Positions 45,653 through 54,006 of a stretch of 64,000 nt of DNA are shown here, piece by piece. The position numbers were made by a program, and so were the translations under genes. Location of the stretch: positions 1 to 64,000 of the forward strand of contig JARKQY010000041.1 in NCBI GenBank assembly GCA_029974635.1, written 5' to 3'. Source of the stretch: Bacillota bacterium (GTDB lineage Bacteria; Bacillota; UBA4882; UBA8346). The notes under the pieces were generated by a model that searched no databases, was not told the origin of the DNA, and worked only from the letters and a program-made list of their open reading frames with translations. Positions within the stretch are counted from its first letter, which is position 1. Each line of letters starts with the position of its first letter.

Positions 45653-46393
45653 TCATATTAACGACTGGTAATCTTTCATAAATTCGGTTAACAAAGGATG
45701 TTGCACGTTCTTCAATTGGGCCCGGGAAGTAATCTCCACCAGTTTGCCGTCATGCAATAAACCGATCCGGTCGGCCACTTTTAACGCGCTCATGATATCA
45801 TGGGTAACAATAATTGAAGTAATCCCTAGTTTTTGTTGTAAATTGCGGATCAAATCATTAATTGTATCGGCTACGATTGGATCCAAACCAGTGGTTGGCT
45901 CATCATATAAAAGAATCGGCGGCTCAAATGCAATTGCCCGGGCGATTGCGGTCCGCTTTTTCATACCACCGCTCAGTTCAGCGGGCATTTTTCCGGCGAC
46001 ATCCGCATCAAGTCCCACAATTGAAAGGGACTTAAACACTTGAGCCTTAATTTCAGATTCCGGTAATTTTTTGCTGCGTAAACCAAAAGCCACGTTTTCA
46101 TATACATTGAGGGAGTCGAATAAAGCCGAAGATTGAAAGACCATTCCCATTTTATATCGTATTCTATGCCATTCCGGCTTGGAAAAGAAACTGGTATTTA
46201 TCTCCTCGATCTCAATCCAGCCTGAAGTCGGACGGTTTAAGCCGATAATTAGCCGTAACAAAGTACTTTTACCGCATCCGCTGCGGCCCATGATTACAAA
46301 AGACTCACCCGGCTCAATTTCCAGATTAAGCTCCTTCAAAATGGTTTTTTGATTGATCTCATATCCGATGTTATGCAAGGTGATAATCCCCAT
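45653..46393 (-). CDS. mlaF: Mla/MCE-type ABC transporter ATP-binding protein
   Basis: The 246-residue ATPase powers phospholipid movement with MlaE and MlaD. It has Walker A IMGRSGCGKSTLLRL, signature ELSGGMKKRTAIARA (the GGMKKR form is typical of MlaF/Ttg2A), Walker B LLYDEPTTGLDPI and the switch His in IIVTHD. It starts 17 bases after mlaE. Length and all motifs are normal. Confidence 0.94.
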   Translation of the reverse strand: MGIITLHNIGYEINQKTILKELNLEIEPGESFVIMGRSGCGKSTLLRLIIGLNRPTSGWIEIEEINTSFFSKPEWHRIRYKMGMVFQSSALFDSLNVYENVAFGLRSKKLPESEIKAQVFKSLSIVGLDADVAGKMPAELSGGMKKRTAIARAIAFEPPILLYDEPTTGLDPIVADTINDLIRNLQQKLGITSIIVTHDIMSALKVADRIGLLHDGKLVEITSRAQLKNVQHPLLTEFMKDYQSLI

Positions 46394-46409
46394 TTTAAAT
46401 CTACCCCAT

Positions 46410-47204
46410 TTATAGCTTGTATAAGATCATGGATAAGAAATAATTTAAAATAAAAATGATAATGGTGGCCACTACGACGGACTGGGTGGTTGACTTGCCA
46501 ACCCCGACAGCTCCGTTTTCGGTATGCAAGCCTTTATATGTCCCAACACCGGCGATGACCAAGCCAAAGAAGAATGATTTAATAATGCCGCCGAGGAAGT
46601 CCCATAAGTTAACGGCCATTAACATGCCGTCGATGAAATTTTTCGGAGGGATATGAGCATACACTGCAGCCACTCCCAGGCCGCTGACGATACCGACCAA
46701 GTCGGCAAAAACAACTAAGACAGGCAACATAAGTCCGCCGGCTACGATTCGCGGCGCGACCAAGTAATCAATAGGGTCGGTTGAAAGGGTTTCCAAAGCA
46801 TCAACTTGTTCGGTTACTTTCATCGATCCAATCTCCGCGGCGATAGAGGAACCAATTCTGCCGGCTACAATCACCGAAGTTAAAATTGGTCCCAGTTCAC
46901 GTGCGAAAGCCAGCGCTAAACCTTGTCCCAGCTGGGTAGTTAAGCCAAAGGTCGCAAAAATTTTGGCGATTTGAAGTGAAAATACCGCTCCGGTAAAAGC
47001 GGCGATTGTTAATGCAATGGGCAGGGACTTTACACCGATGATCTCCATTTGAGTTATGGTGTTTTTCCAAAAAATCGTCCGGGTTAGCAATGATTTCAAG
47101 CTGCGAAAATATAGGGTTGAAAATTCGCCAAAGGTGGACAAAGCTGATAGAACAAACTTCCCAAGTTTGGCAGCCAGGTCAAATTTTTGAATCGTTGAAT
47201 ACAT
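46410..47204 (-). CDS. mlaE: Mla/MCE-type ABC transporter permease
   Basis: The 264-residue inner-membrane protein has about five to six hydrophobic helices and the MlaE signatures ITQMEIIGVKSLPIALTIAA, ALAFARELGPILTSVIVAGR, IGSSIAAEIGSMKVTEQVDA and DYLVAPRIVAGGLMLPVLVV. It forms the dimeric channel under the MlaD ring. It is the first gene of the mla operon. No mlaA, mlaB or mlaC is present here, matching the minimal system of diderm Firmicutes. Confidence 0.94.
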   Translation of the reverse strand: MYSTIQKFDLAAKLGKFVLSALSTFGEFSTLYFRSLKSLLTRTIFWKNTITQMEIIGVKSLPIALTIAAFTGAVFSLQIAKIFATFGLTTQLGQGLALAFARELGPILTSVIVAGRIGSSIAAEIGSMKVTEQVDALETLSTDPIDYLVAPRIVAGGLMLPVLVVFADLVGIVSGLGVAAVYAHIPPKNFIDGMLMAVNLWDFLGGIIKSFFFGLVIAGVGTYKGLHTENGAVGVGKSTTQSVVVATIIIFILNYFLSMILYKL

Positions 47205-47562
47205 TCGTCTTCCCTTTCATCACTGCAGCCAGTTTTAGATCTCTCCTGATGACAACCTAAAAGTATAATCAAAAATTCTGCAAAATCATAATAATTCCTG
47301 CTCGACGACCAAAGATCATGTTAAAAACCAGAATGGCTCATATTGTTTGGAAATTGAAATTACTAATAGCACATAATATTTAATTTTAATCTATGTATCC
47401 TGATGGAAAGCAACGATTAACAAGGTATAAATGGAAAGGAATCCGTCAATCTTAAAATAGTTATATTGTTTAAAATATTCCTTTTAAAATATATCGGGAT
47501 TTTCGCCAAAAAAATAACAAAAAAGTGAGAAATAATATTATTGATAATCGATTCGGCTATAC
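47205..47562. other. AT-rich intergenic region
   Basis: This is the upstream region of mlaE and of a small hypothetical gene. I see no convincing promoter pair, hairpin or gene in it. Confidence 0.4.
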
Positions 47563-47793
47563 TTGAATCAATGTCAAGGAGTGAAGACGGCCAAGGCCGG
47601 TGAAATGCGAAACAGAAATTCTATTAAAAAACAATTCACCCAAAAATTAATTCAACAAGCATTATTTGGCGATAATATTTTTGCACAAATAACGGCCTTG
47701 GCCTTGCTATCCAAAAATAATGATCCTGAAACCGGGTGGCTGCTCCAAACTTTGATTGATAATGAACTGGTTTTTAAAATCCGTCGCCGTTAA
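47563..47793 (+). CDS. Small basic hypothetical protein
   Basis: The frame gives up to 76 residues, with a Met at residue 15 (MRNRNSIKKQFTQKLIQQAL) as another possible start. An amphipathic helix IIFAQITALALLSKNN-like part and a basic C-terminus FKIRRR are visible. An AAGGAG lies inside the first codons, so neither start is well supported. I recognise no family. It may not be real. Confidence 0.3.
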   Translation: MNQCQGVKTAKAGEMRNRNSIKKQFTQKLIQQALFGDNIFAQITALALLSKNNDPETGWLLQTLIDNELVFKIRRR

Positions 47794-48476
47794 TGTTTAA
47801 CCTCCATTCGTACCGTCCTGGGGACGTTTAAGTACAATGAATTTTTCGAATCATCCTTAGAAAAAATTGCCGAATTCGAGTTGTAATATTCCCGGCTTAT
47901 GGGTAAAAAAGAAAGCTGTTTGAAAAGTATCGTTATTCTAAGACCTACGATAATATAATGAATTATATATTATAGATCTTAGCGTTTAGAATACTTTTTG
48001 GGACAGCTGATTTAAGGTGGTTTTGCTATAAAATAATTATTTGCCGCATGCTTGATTAACTGTTGCGGGATGGCAGTTAGTTCCGGATACTTTGAGCCAT
48101 GATCCGGCAAGTACATTACGAATCAGGTTTTATGTTGATCCTTGAAGATTTATACTGCGGTTTTTTTCCGGCGCCATATTAAAATCATCGTCTTGCCTTT
48201 ACTTTTTAAATAAGGATTAAGAATTTTTGCTAATAACTGAATGACCAATCGATATCCTCCTTTCATTCCGGCTTTTTATTATATGAAGTAAAGGCAAAAC
48301 AGGTGTTTTTTGGAGGAACAAAAGTAATCAGGTCAAATGGTCAATAAAGGTTATATTTGGAAATAAAAAATAATTGTTTGATAATAAATTTTAATTGCAT
48401 AATAATCTGCCAACAGAGAAGGAAACTGTTCCGAACCGTCGAAATTTGAGTTAAGATAAACAGGGGGGTATATGCC
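47794..48476. other. Long intergenic region with degenerate repeats
   Basis: GTACCGTCCTGGGGACG at about 47812 and ATCCGGCAAGTACATTACG at about 48106 are degenerate versions of the palindromic element at 25401-25497. A MITE-like element lies between them. GGATATCCTCC-type and T-rich stretches follow without coding capacity. The gcvH ribosome site GGGGGG is at the right end. Confidence 0.45.
47914..48008. mobile_element. MITE-like element, 95 bp
   Basis: AGCTGTTTGAAAAGTAT at the left and ATACTTTTTGGGACAGCT at the right are terminal inverted repeats. The interior (CTAAGAC..GATAATATAAT / ATATATTAT..GATCTTAG) is also partly palindromic, so the whole folds as one long hairpin. The ends match those at 26842-26897. 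No transposase is encoded. Confidence 0.6.
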
Positions 48477-48857
48477 TTGGTGCCAAAAGAGCTGAAATAT
48501 ACTTCAGAACATGAGTGGGTAAAAATTCAAGGTGATCGTATCATTGTAGGAGTCACGAATTATGCCCAAACGGAGCTGGGGGATGTGGTATTTGTGGACT
48601 TGCCCAGCGTGGGCGAGAAAGTTACCGCAAAAAATCCAATCGGAACCATTGAGTCCGTGAAAGCGGTCACCGAGATTTATGCCCCCATTAGCGGTGAGAT
48701 TATGGAAACTAATGATGATCTGGAACATAGCCCGGAATTAATCAATCAAGATCCATACGGAAAAGGATGGGTGGTTGTGATTGAGCCGGTTGATCCCAAG
48801 GAGATTAACGATTTAATGAGTCCCTCCGCTTATAAATCCTTAATCGAAGATAAATGA
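48477..48857 (+). CDS. gcvH: Glycine cleavage system H protein
   Basis: GcvH carries the lipoyl arm of the glycine cleavage complex and, in Firmicutes, is also the hub for lipoate assembly. The 126-residue protein has the hammerhead-type fold with ESVKAVTEIYAPISGEIM, where the Lys of ESVKA is the lipoylation site, and the N-terminal KYTSEHEWV. The start is a TTG at 48477 with GGGGGG 8 bases ahead. Its stop overlaps the lipM start by 4 bases. No gcvT or gcvP is near, so in this window its visible partner is the lipoylation enzyme. Confidence 0.95.
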   Translation: MVPKELKYTSEHEWVKIQGDRIIVGVTNYAQTELGDVVFVDLPSVGEKVTAKNPIGTIESVKAVTEIYAPISGEIMETNDDLEHSPELINQDPYGKGWVVVIEPVDPKEINDLMSPSAYKSLIEDK

Positions 48858-49699
48858 GTTGGCGGGTAATTCCATATACCGTCAATGACCCTGCCAGAAA
48901 CATGGCCATTGATGAAGCCATCTTTTTCACCTATCTCAAAGGTTTAGCGCCACCGACGCTTCGTTTTTACGGTTGGGAGCCGCCAACGGTATCTATCGGA
49001 TATTTTCAAGATGTAGAACGGGAAATCAACCTGTCAAATATACTCGCCAAAGGATACGGGCTGGTCCGCCGTCCCACCGGCGGAAGGGCTGTTTTGCATC
49101 ATCATGAATTGACCTATGCGGTCATTGCAGGCGTTAAAGATGGTCTGCCCGATAATTTGATCCAGTCTTATTTTTATATTTCCAGGGCGCTGACCGCGGC
49201 CTTTGAGCATTTTGGATTAACCGCCGAATTGCACCAGGCTGCCGCCTCGAAAAACATTACAACGGGGGCTTGTTTCGAAAGTCCATCCTGGTATGAACTG
49301 AAGGTTGGTAATCGTAAACTGGTAGGCAGCGCTCAAGTAAGACGGGAGCGTTCTCTTTTACAGCATGGTTCTATTTTGCTGGATTTTTTTGCGGCCGATT
49401 TGGGTGCGGTATTAAGAATACCGGAGACTGAAAGCATAAACGCGTTCATTGAGCGGTTAAATCAAAAAGTGAATTCATTGAAAGGACTGGGAGTTTTGGT
49501 GCAGCCTCAGGAGTTGGCGCGGGTGATAACGGATAGTTTTCAAGGATTATACCAGTATGAATTTATTGAAAGCTTCCTTACGGAAGCCGAGGAAGAATTG
49601 GTAAATGAATTGGTTGTTACCAAATACTCCAATCCTGATTGGAATCTTACCCGGGGGCGATTAGTGCCAAAAACGGGCAATAATGGCTTTGAGGAGTAA
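48854..49699 (+). CDS. lipM: Octanoyltransferase LipM (lipoate-protein ligase family)
   Basis: LipM moves octanoate from acyl carrier protein to GcvH, the first step of lipoate synthesis in Bacillus. The 281-residue protein of the LplA/LipB fold has RRPTGGRAVLHHHELTYAV and TGACFESPSWYELKVGNRKL; the Cys in ACFESPS is the LipM acyl-thioester residue. GSAQVRRERSLLQHGSILL follows. Translational coupling to gcvH directly supports GcvH as acceptor. Lipoate ligase activity cannot be excluded, but ligases lack this Cys. Confidence 0.88.
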   Translation: MSWRVIPYTVNDPARNMAIDEAIFFTYLKGLAPPTLRFYGWEPPTVSIGYFQDVEREINLSNILAKGYGLVRRPTGGRAVLHHHELTYAVIAGVKDGLPDNLIQSYFYISRALTAAFEHFGLTAELHQAAASKNITTGACFESPSWYELKVGNRKLVGSAQVRRERSLLQHGSILLDFFAADLGAVLRIPETESINAFIERLNQKVNSLKGLGVLVQPQELARVITDSFQGLYQYEFIESFLTEAEEELVNELVVTKYSNPDWNLTRGRLVPKTGNNGFEE

Positions 49700-49701
49700 T
49701 C

Positions 49702-49908
49702 ATGAAATATTTTGTCGGTGATATAGTCAAAATGCGCAAGGAGCATCCATGCGGGGGGGTGGATTGGGAAGTGTTACGGGTGGGCATGGATTTCCGAATC
49801 AAATGTCTGCAATGCGGCAGGGTGGTCATGCTTCCTAGAACCAAATTTGAGCGTGCGGTGAAATCGGTTATCAAGACTGCACTCCCATCCGCATTGAATC
49901 CAGAATAA
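49702..49908 (+). CDS. DUF951 family protein
   Basis: The 68-residue protein reads YFVGDIVKMRKEHPCGGVDW, then VLRVGMDFRIKCLQCGRVVM and LPRTKFERAVKSV. This is the standard DUF951 pattern, with a CxxC that may bind zinc. Members sit next to rpsF in many Firmicutes, as here, and are of unknown function. GAGGAG stands 5 bases before the ATG. Confidence 0.9.
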   Translation: MKYFVGDIVKMRKEHPCGGVDWEVLRVGMDFRIKCLQCGRVVMLPRTKFERAVKSVIKTALPSALNPE

Positions 49909-49931
49909 AAATAAATTATTGAAGAAATACC

Positions 49932-49961
49932 TTGAATGATCCCGTATGAAAGTGATATAAT
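49932..49961 (+). promoter_or_regulatory. Candidate promoter of the rpsF operon
   Basis: TTGAAT at 49932-49937 and TATAAT at 49956-49961 are separated by 18 bases. It lies directly before the candidate S6:S18 leader. Confidence 0.6.
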
Positions 49962-49980
49962 GCAACAGTGAATTCCCTGC

Positions 49981-50072
49981 TCTTGTTAGGGTGTTTTTTC
50001 TACTTTTGAGTGGAAAATTGGGTTTTGCCAGCCTTAACGAGGGCCGCCAAAGAGTGAACGCTAAGCGTTCAT
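49981..50072 (+). ncRNA. Candidate S6:S18 leader RNA of rpsF-ssb-rpsR
   Basis: TCTTGTTAGG (49981-49990) can pair over a distance with CCTTAACGAG (50032-50041), followed by GGCCGCC. A small hairpin GAACGC-TAA-GCGTTC lies at about 50055-50070. Leaders before rpsF in many bacteria bind the S6:S18 dimer through a CCG-containing site; this has the right position and a CCG. The motif match is by eye only. Confidence 0.4.
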
Positions 50073-50100
50073 TATAGTCCACAGGGAGGAGGTGATTCGG

Positions 50101-50388
50101 GTGCGGAATTATGAGGCGATGTATATCCTCAAGAACACACTGGAGGAAGAAGCCACTGATGCTGCTGTTACCCGATTTGAGGATGTGGTCAAAAACACTG
50201 GGGGAGAAATCATTAAGACCGACCGTTGGGGAAAAAGGCGTTTGGCTTTTGAAGTGAACGGCATAACGGAAGGGTATTACGTATTAATGACTTTCAAATC
50301 ACCTAGTGCGGCGTCCCAGGAACTGGAACGCATTCTCAAGATCAATGATGATGTTGTTCGTCATTTAGTCATCAAAAAAGACGAATAA
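50101..50388 (+). CDS. rpsF: 30S ribosomal protein S6
   Basis: S6 binds with S18 in the central domain of the 30S subunit. The 95-residue protein begins MRNYEAMYILKNTLEEE and contains GGEIIKTDRWGKRRLAFEVN and GYYVLMTFKSP, all typical. I take the GTG at 50101 because AGGAGG is then 8 bases away and the product starts with the conserved RNYE; a GTG at 50092 lies inside the ribosome site. ssb and rpsR follow in one operon. Confidence 0.97.
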   Translation: MRNYEAMYILKNTLEEEATDAAVTRFEDVVKNTGGEIIKTDRWGKRRLAFEVNGITEGYYVLMTFKSPSAASQELERILKINDDVVRHLVIKKDE

Positions 50389-50403
50389 TGAAGGTGAAGC
50401 GTA

Positions 50404-50805
50404 ATGAACCATATTGTTTTAATCGGACGTTTAACCCGGGATCCTGAACTGCGATATACCCCTAATGGAATTGCGGTTGCTAATTTTGATCTGGCGGTGG
50501 ATCGCCCCACCACCAATCAGCAAGGGGAACGGGAAACGGATTTTATCCGGATAGTCGCCTGGCAGAAACAAGCCGAGCTGTGCGCCAATTATTTAAAAAA
50601 AGGCCGGTTGGTGGCTGTTGAAGGAAGACTGCAGATCCGGAATTATGAGACCCAGGACGGTCAAAAACGGAAATCCGCCGAAGTGGTGGCCAGTTTTGTC
50701 CAGTTTTTGGACAAGGCGCGTGAAGAAGCCGCTACTCCGGGAGGCGGAACAGTTGAAAATAATGATGATCTGGGCGGCATTAATCTTGATGATCTGCCGT
50801 TTTGA
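50404..50805 (+). CDS. ssb: Single-stranded DNA-binding protein
   Basis: SSB coats single-stranded DNA and recruits repair and replication proteins. The 133-residue protein has the OB fold ([51 protein letters not shown]) and an acidic tail ending DDLPF, the partner-binding tip. The disordered linker is short. It lies between rpsF and rpsR, the usual Firmicute order. Confidence 0.97.
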   Translation: MNHIVLIGRLTRDPELRYTPNGIAVANFDLAVDRPTTNQQGERETDFIRIVAWQKQAELCANYLKKGRLVAVEGRLQIRNYETQDGQKRKSAEVVASFVQFLDKAREEAATPGGGTVENNDDLGGINLDDLPF

Positions 50806-50832
50806 AATTAGTAAATTGAGGTGATCACTAAA

Positions 50833-51093
50833 ATGGCTAGAAACGATAGGGGCGAAGGCGGCGGTAAAGAGCGCGGCATGCGCAGGCCTAAGAAAAAGAT
50901 TTGTTCTTTTTGCGTAGATAAAGTTCAAGCGATTGATTATAAGGAAACTCCGCGGTTACGGAAGTTTGTCACCGAACGGGGCAAGATTTTACCTCGCCGG
51001 ATATCCGGAAATTGCGCGGTTCATCAACGGCAACTCACCGTTGCAATAAAAAGAGCGAGACAAATTGCATTGCTACCGTTTACCAGTGAATAA
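50833..51093 (+). CDS. rpsR: 30S ribosomal protein S18
   Basis: The 86-residue protein contains [40 protein letters not shown] and [20 protein letters not shown], the full S18 signature. It keeps Cys-x-x-Cys plus a later Cys, the zinc-type (C+) paralogue pattern. The ATG at 50833 has GAGGTG 9 bases ahead. A strong terminator follows the stop. Confidence 0.97.
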   Translation: MARNDRGEGGGKERGMRRPKKKICSFCVDKVQAIDYKETPRLRKFVTERGKILPRRISGNCAVHQRQLTVAIKRARQIALLPFTSE

Positions 51094-51101
51094 AACACAT
51101 A

Positions 51102-51123
51102 GAGGCCGAAGGCCTCTTTTTTT
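51102..51123 (+). terminator. Terminator of rpsF-ssb-rpsR
   Basis: GAGGCC-GAA-GGCCTC hairpin followed by a T-run of about seven, 8 bases past the rpsR stop. Confidence 0.88.
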
Positions 51124-51208
51124 AAGAAGTCAGCGAGATTTTTACCCGGGCACGAAGGGAAAAGTTAATTAAAAGAGAATATGAAGGGTTGAAGGAGTGA
51201 ACTGTCCG

Positions 51209-51529
51209 ATGTCGTCTAGCAACCCTGATTTTAATATTACCAAAAACGTCCGGATTATCGAATGGTTAAAATCCGAGATCATTACCGGAATTGGCACTTT
51301 GTTCAAATCGATGATTAAAAACAACGAGGAAGCAATTTTGGAATCCTTGGCCTGGTTAATCACCGGTTGTTATTTTTTAGGAAAGAGAATCGGCTATCCT
51401 TACGCCAAGATTGATGCCAAGATTGAGCAATATTTGAGTTCTTCCTCGTTGCAGAACCATGAGATTGAAGAATGGTATGGTGATGTATCCAATCTGCAGC
51501 ATTATTTTAAGGAACGGAACCGGAATTAA
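51209..51529 (+). CDS. MazG-like family protein
   Basis: The 106-residue protein reads [60 protein letters not shown]. It is the small helical MazG-like family found next to rplI or rpsR in many spore-forming Firmicutes. The NNEEAI acidic helix recalls MazG metal binding, but the EExxE/ExxD set is incomplete, so nucleotide hydrolysis is doubtful. The start at 51209 has GGAG 11 bases ahead; an in-frame GTG at 51197 overlaps that site. Confidence 0.75.
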   Translation: MSSSNPDFNITKNVRIIEWLKSEIITGIGTLFKSMIKNNEEAILESLAWLITGCYFLGKRIGYPYAKIDAKIEQYLSSSSLQNHEIEEWYGDVSNLQHYFKERNRN

Positions 51530-51552
51530 CTTTAAATATAGGGGTGTTTGGG

Positions 51553-51999
51553 ATGAAGGTCATATTAAAGCAGGATATCCGTGCGTTAGGACGTAAAGGT
51601 GATATGAAAGAAGTTGCCGATGGTTATGCCCGGAATTTTTTGATTCCGAAAAATTTGGCAGTTGAGGCAACTCCCGCCAATATAAAGGTGCTTAACGACC
51701 AGAAAGCCAGTATGGTCCGGAAAGAGCTGCAAGATGAAGCCGAGGCCAGGGAGTTGGCGGAGAAACTGAAGGACCTGAAAGTTACCATGAAGGCCAAATC
51801 CGGAGAAGGGGGCCGGCTTTTTGGTTCGATTACCGCTAAGGACATTGCCGAGGCAATTCAAAAGCACTCCCATTATGAATTGGATAAACGGAAATTCGAA
51901 TTCGGAGATGCCATTAAATCCGTAGGCGTCCATCAGGTTAAGATCCATCTTTACAAAAATATTACCGCAACCATTAGCGTAAACGTTGAAGCGGAATAA
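51553..51999 (+). CDS. rplI: 50S ribosomal protein L9
   Basis: The 148-residue protein begins [20 protein letters not shown] with [20 protein letters not shown], the L9 N-terminal signature. A long connecting helix rich in Lys/Glu follows, and a C-terminal domain with [16 protein letters not shown]. The ATG at 51553 gives the conserved start; an upstream GTG at 51544 is less likely. It sits ahead of lonC and dnaB in the standard Firmicute order. Confidence 0.97.
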   Translation: MKVILKQDIRALGRKGDMKEVADGYARNFLIPKNLAVEATPANIKVLNDQKASMVRKELQDEAEARELAEKLKDLKVTMKAKSGEGGRLFGSITAKDIAEAIQKHSHYELDKRKFEFGDAIKSVGVHQVKIHLYKNITATISVNVEAE

Positions 52000-52041
52000 A
52001 CTATTAAAAATTCTAGCTGACTTTTACGAGAAGGAGCTTAT

Positions 52042-53973
52042 ATGAAAAGTTTGCTGAAGAAACTTTCCAGTCCCAAAAAGACCATGCCTTTGCATGAGCG
52101 TTTATTGGATGAAGAACAGTTAATGCGGCAGGTTGCCGCGATTTTTGCGTTATTATCGAATTTATACGGTTCCGATAAGCTGGTTTTAAAGGCCGGTAAA
52201 CTGGAAGCGTTGAAGTTAATGCGTTCGGAAGTCCTTGAGGAACGGGTTTTGGCATTGCAGCGCATTGTTTTTGAAGACCCAACCATCGATAATGTTCCTC
52301 ATCGGCGTAATTTAACGCAAATTTTGAATGAAATTGAAGAAGAGATCGCCGATTTGATTGCCCGGCGGACCGTGGAAGAGAAGATTGAAAAGAAAATCGC
52401 GGAACGAATGCAACAACGGCATGAAGAATACTTGAAAGAAATTAAAATTCAAATATTACAGGAATCTTCCGGGCCGGATAACCCGCATACCTTAAAAAAA
52501 TTAGCCGATCTGGAGCGTCTCGACAAGATTAACCTGTCCAAATCGGCGTTGGAAACCTTGAAACCCACCCATTTGAATGAGGTTGTTGGGCAGGAACGGG
52601 CCGTTACGGCTTTGCTGGCCAAAATAGCTTCTCCATTTCCCCAACATGTAATATTGTACGGGCCTCCGGGGGTTGGTAAGACGACAGTAGCCCGGCTGGT
52701 ACTGGAAGAGGCCAAAAAGCTGCCGTTTACGCCGTTTAAAGATGAAGCCCCCTTTGTTGAGGTGGACGGCACTACTTTGCGATGGGATCCGCGGGAGGTA
52801 ACCAATCCGTTATTGGGATCGGTGCATGATCCGATATATCAAGGCGCTAGAAGGGATTTGGCTGAGGGAGGAGTTCCCGAACCCAAACTGGGCTTGGTTA
52901 CTGATGCCCACGGTGGAGTCTTATTCCTGGATGAAATCGGCGAGATGGATCCGATGCTGATTAATAAATTGTTGAAGGTGCTGGAGGACAAACGGGTTAT
53001 GTTCGACTCGGCCTATTATGATCCCAATGACGCCAATGTTCCCAAATATATTAAAAAGCTGTTCTCGGAAGGCGCTCCGGCGGATTTTATTTTGATAACC
53101 GCCACTACCAGGGATCCGTCGGAGATTAGTCCGGCAATTCGTTCCCGTTGCGCCGAGGTTTTCTTTGAGCCTCTGGACCAGCAGGATATTCAGGAAATAG
53201 TAAGCAATGCCGCGGCCCGATTGAAAGTAAAGGTGGGTTCGGAGATACCGGGCTTAATCAGTGAATATACCATTGAAGGCCGGAAAGCGGCCGGAATTCT
53301 GGCCGATGCTTATGGGTTGGCATTGTACCGGAATAAGGAGCAGGAGTTGGAGGCCAATCAGATCGAGATTAGCAAAGCTGATTTATTGGAAGTGGTCCAG
53401 GTCAGCCGGCTTTCCCCGTATATTACCGTCCGGGGTTCGGACCGCAGTGAGATTGGGAAAATCTTTGGTCTGGGCGTCATGGGTTTTGTCGGTTCGGTTC
53501 TGGAGATTGAGTCCGTTTGTTTTCCGGCCATGGAAAAAGGCAAGGGCAAGCTCCGGTTTAATGAAACCGCTGGTTCGATGACGAAAGACTCGGTGTTTAA
53601 TGCGGCATCCGTAGTCCGGTTAGTTACCGGGCTGGATTTGGGGGATTATGATGTCCATGTAAATGTTGTTGGCGGAGGAAAAATTGATGGGCCTTCCGCC
53701 GGAGTGGCGATTACTCTGGCAATTATCAGTTGCCTTACCAATCGTCCCATTCCCCAAAATATTGCGGTGACCGGTGAAGTTTCCATTCAAGGCAAGATTA
53801 AAGCCGTTGGCGGCGTGTTTGAAAAAATATACGGCGCCAGGCAGGCGGGGATGAGCAAGGTCTTCGTTCCCGGGGAAAATGAGAAGGATATCCCGGCGGG
53901 CTTGAATGATATTGAAGCGATTCCGGTGGAAACGATTCAAGAGATAGTTGAGAGCGCGCTTAAAGCGGTTTAG
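52042..53973 (+). CDS. lonC: LonC-type ATP-dependent protease
   Basis: The 643-residue protein belongs to the Lon superfamily branch found mainly in spore-forming Firmicutes. In place of the Lon N-domain it has about 170 helical residues (ADLIARRTVEEKIEKKIAER). The AAA+ domain has Walker A LYGPPGVGKTTVARL at about 210 and Walker B GGVLFLDEIGEMDPM. The protease domain has catalytic Ser552 in KIDGPSAGVAIT and Lys595 in VGGVFEKI, 43 residues apart as in E. coli Lon (S679/K722). GAGAAGGAG precedes the ATG. Co-location with rplI and dnaB is usual. The substrate is unknown. Confidence 0.9.
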   Translation: MKSLLKKLSSPKKTMPLHERLLDEEQLMRQVAAIFALLSNLYGSDKLVLKAGKLEALKLMRSEVLEERVLALQRIVFEDPTIDNVPHRRNLTQILNEIEEEIADLIARRTVEEKIEKKIAERMQQRHEEYLKEIKIQILQESSGPDNPHTLKKLADLERLDKINLSKSALETLKPTHLNEVVGQERAVTALLAKIASPFPQHVILYGPPGVGKTTVARLVLEEAKKLPFTPFKDEAPFVEVDGTTLRWDPREVTNPLLGSVHDPIYQGARRDLAEGGVPEPKLGLVTDAHGGVLFLDEIGEMDPMLINKLLKVLEDKRVMFDSAYYDPNDANVPKYIKKLFSEGAPADFILITATTRDPSEISPAIRSRCAEVFFEPLDQQDIQEIVSNAAARLKVKVGSEIPGLISEYTIEGRKAAGILADAYGLALYRNKEQELEANQIEISKADLLEVVQVSRLSPYITVRGSDRSEIGKIFGLGVMGFVGSVLEIESVCFPAMEKGKGKLRFNETAGSMTKDSVFNAASVVRLVTGLDLGDYDVHVNVVGGGKIDGPSAGVAITLAIISCLTNRPIPQNIAVTGEVSIQGKIKAVGGVFEKIYGARQAGMSKVFVPGENEKDIPAGLNDIEAIPVETIQEIVESALKAV

Positions 53974-54006
53974 GAACTGAATCATCTTAAATGCCGGAGG
54001 ATTCAA

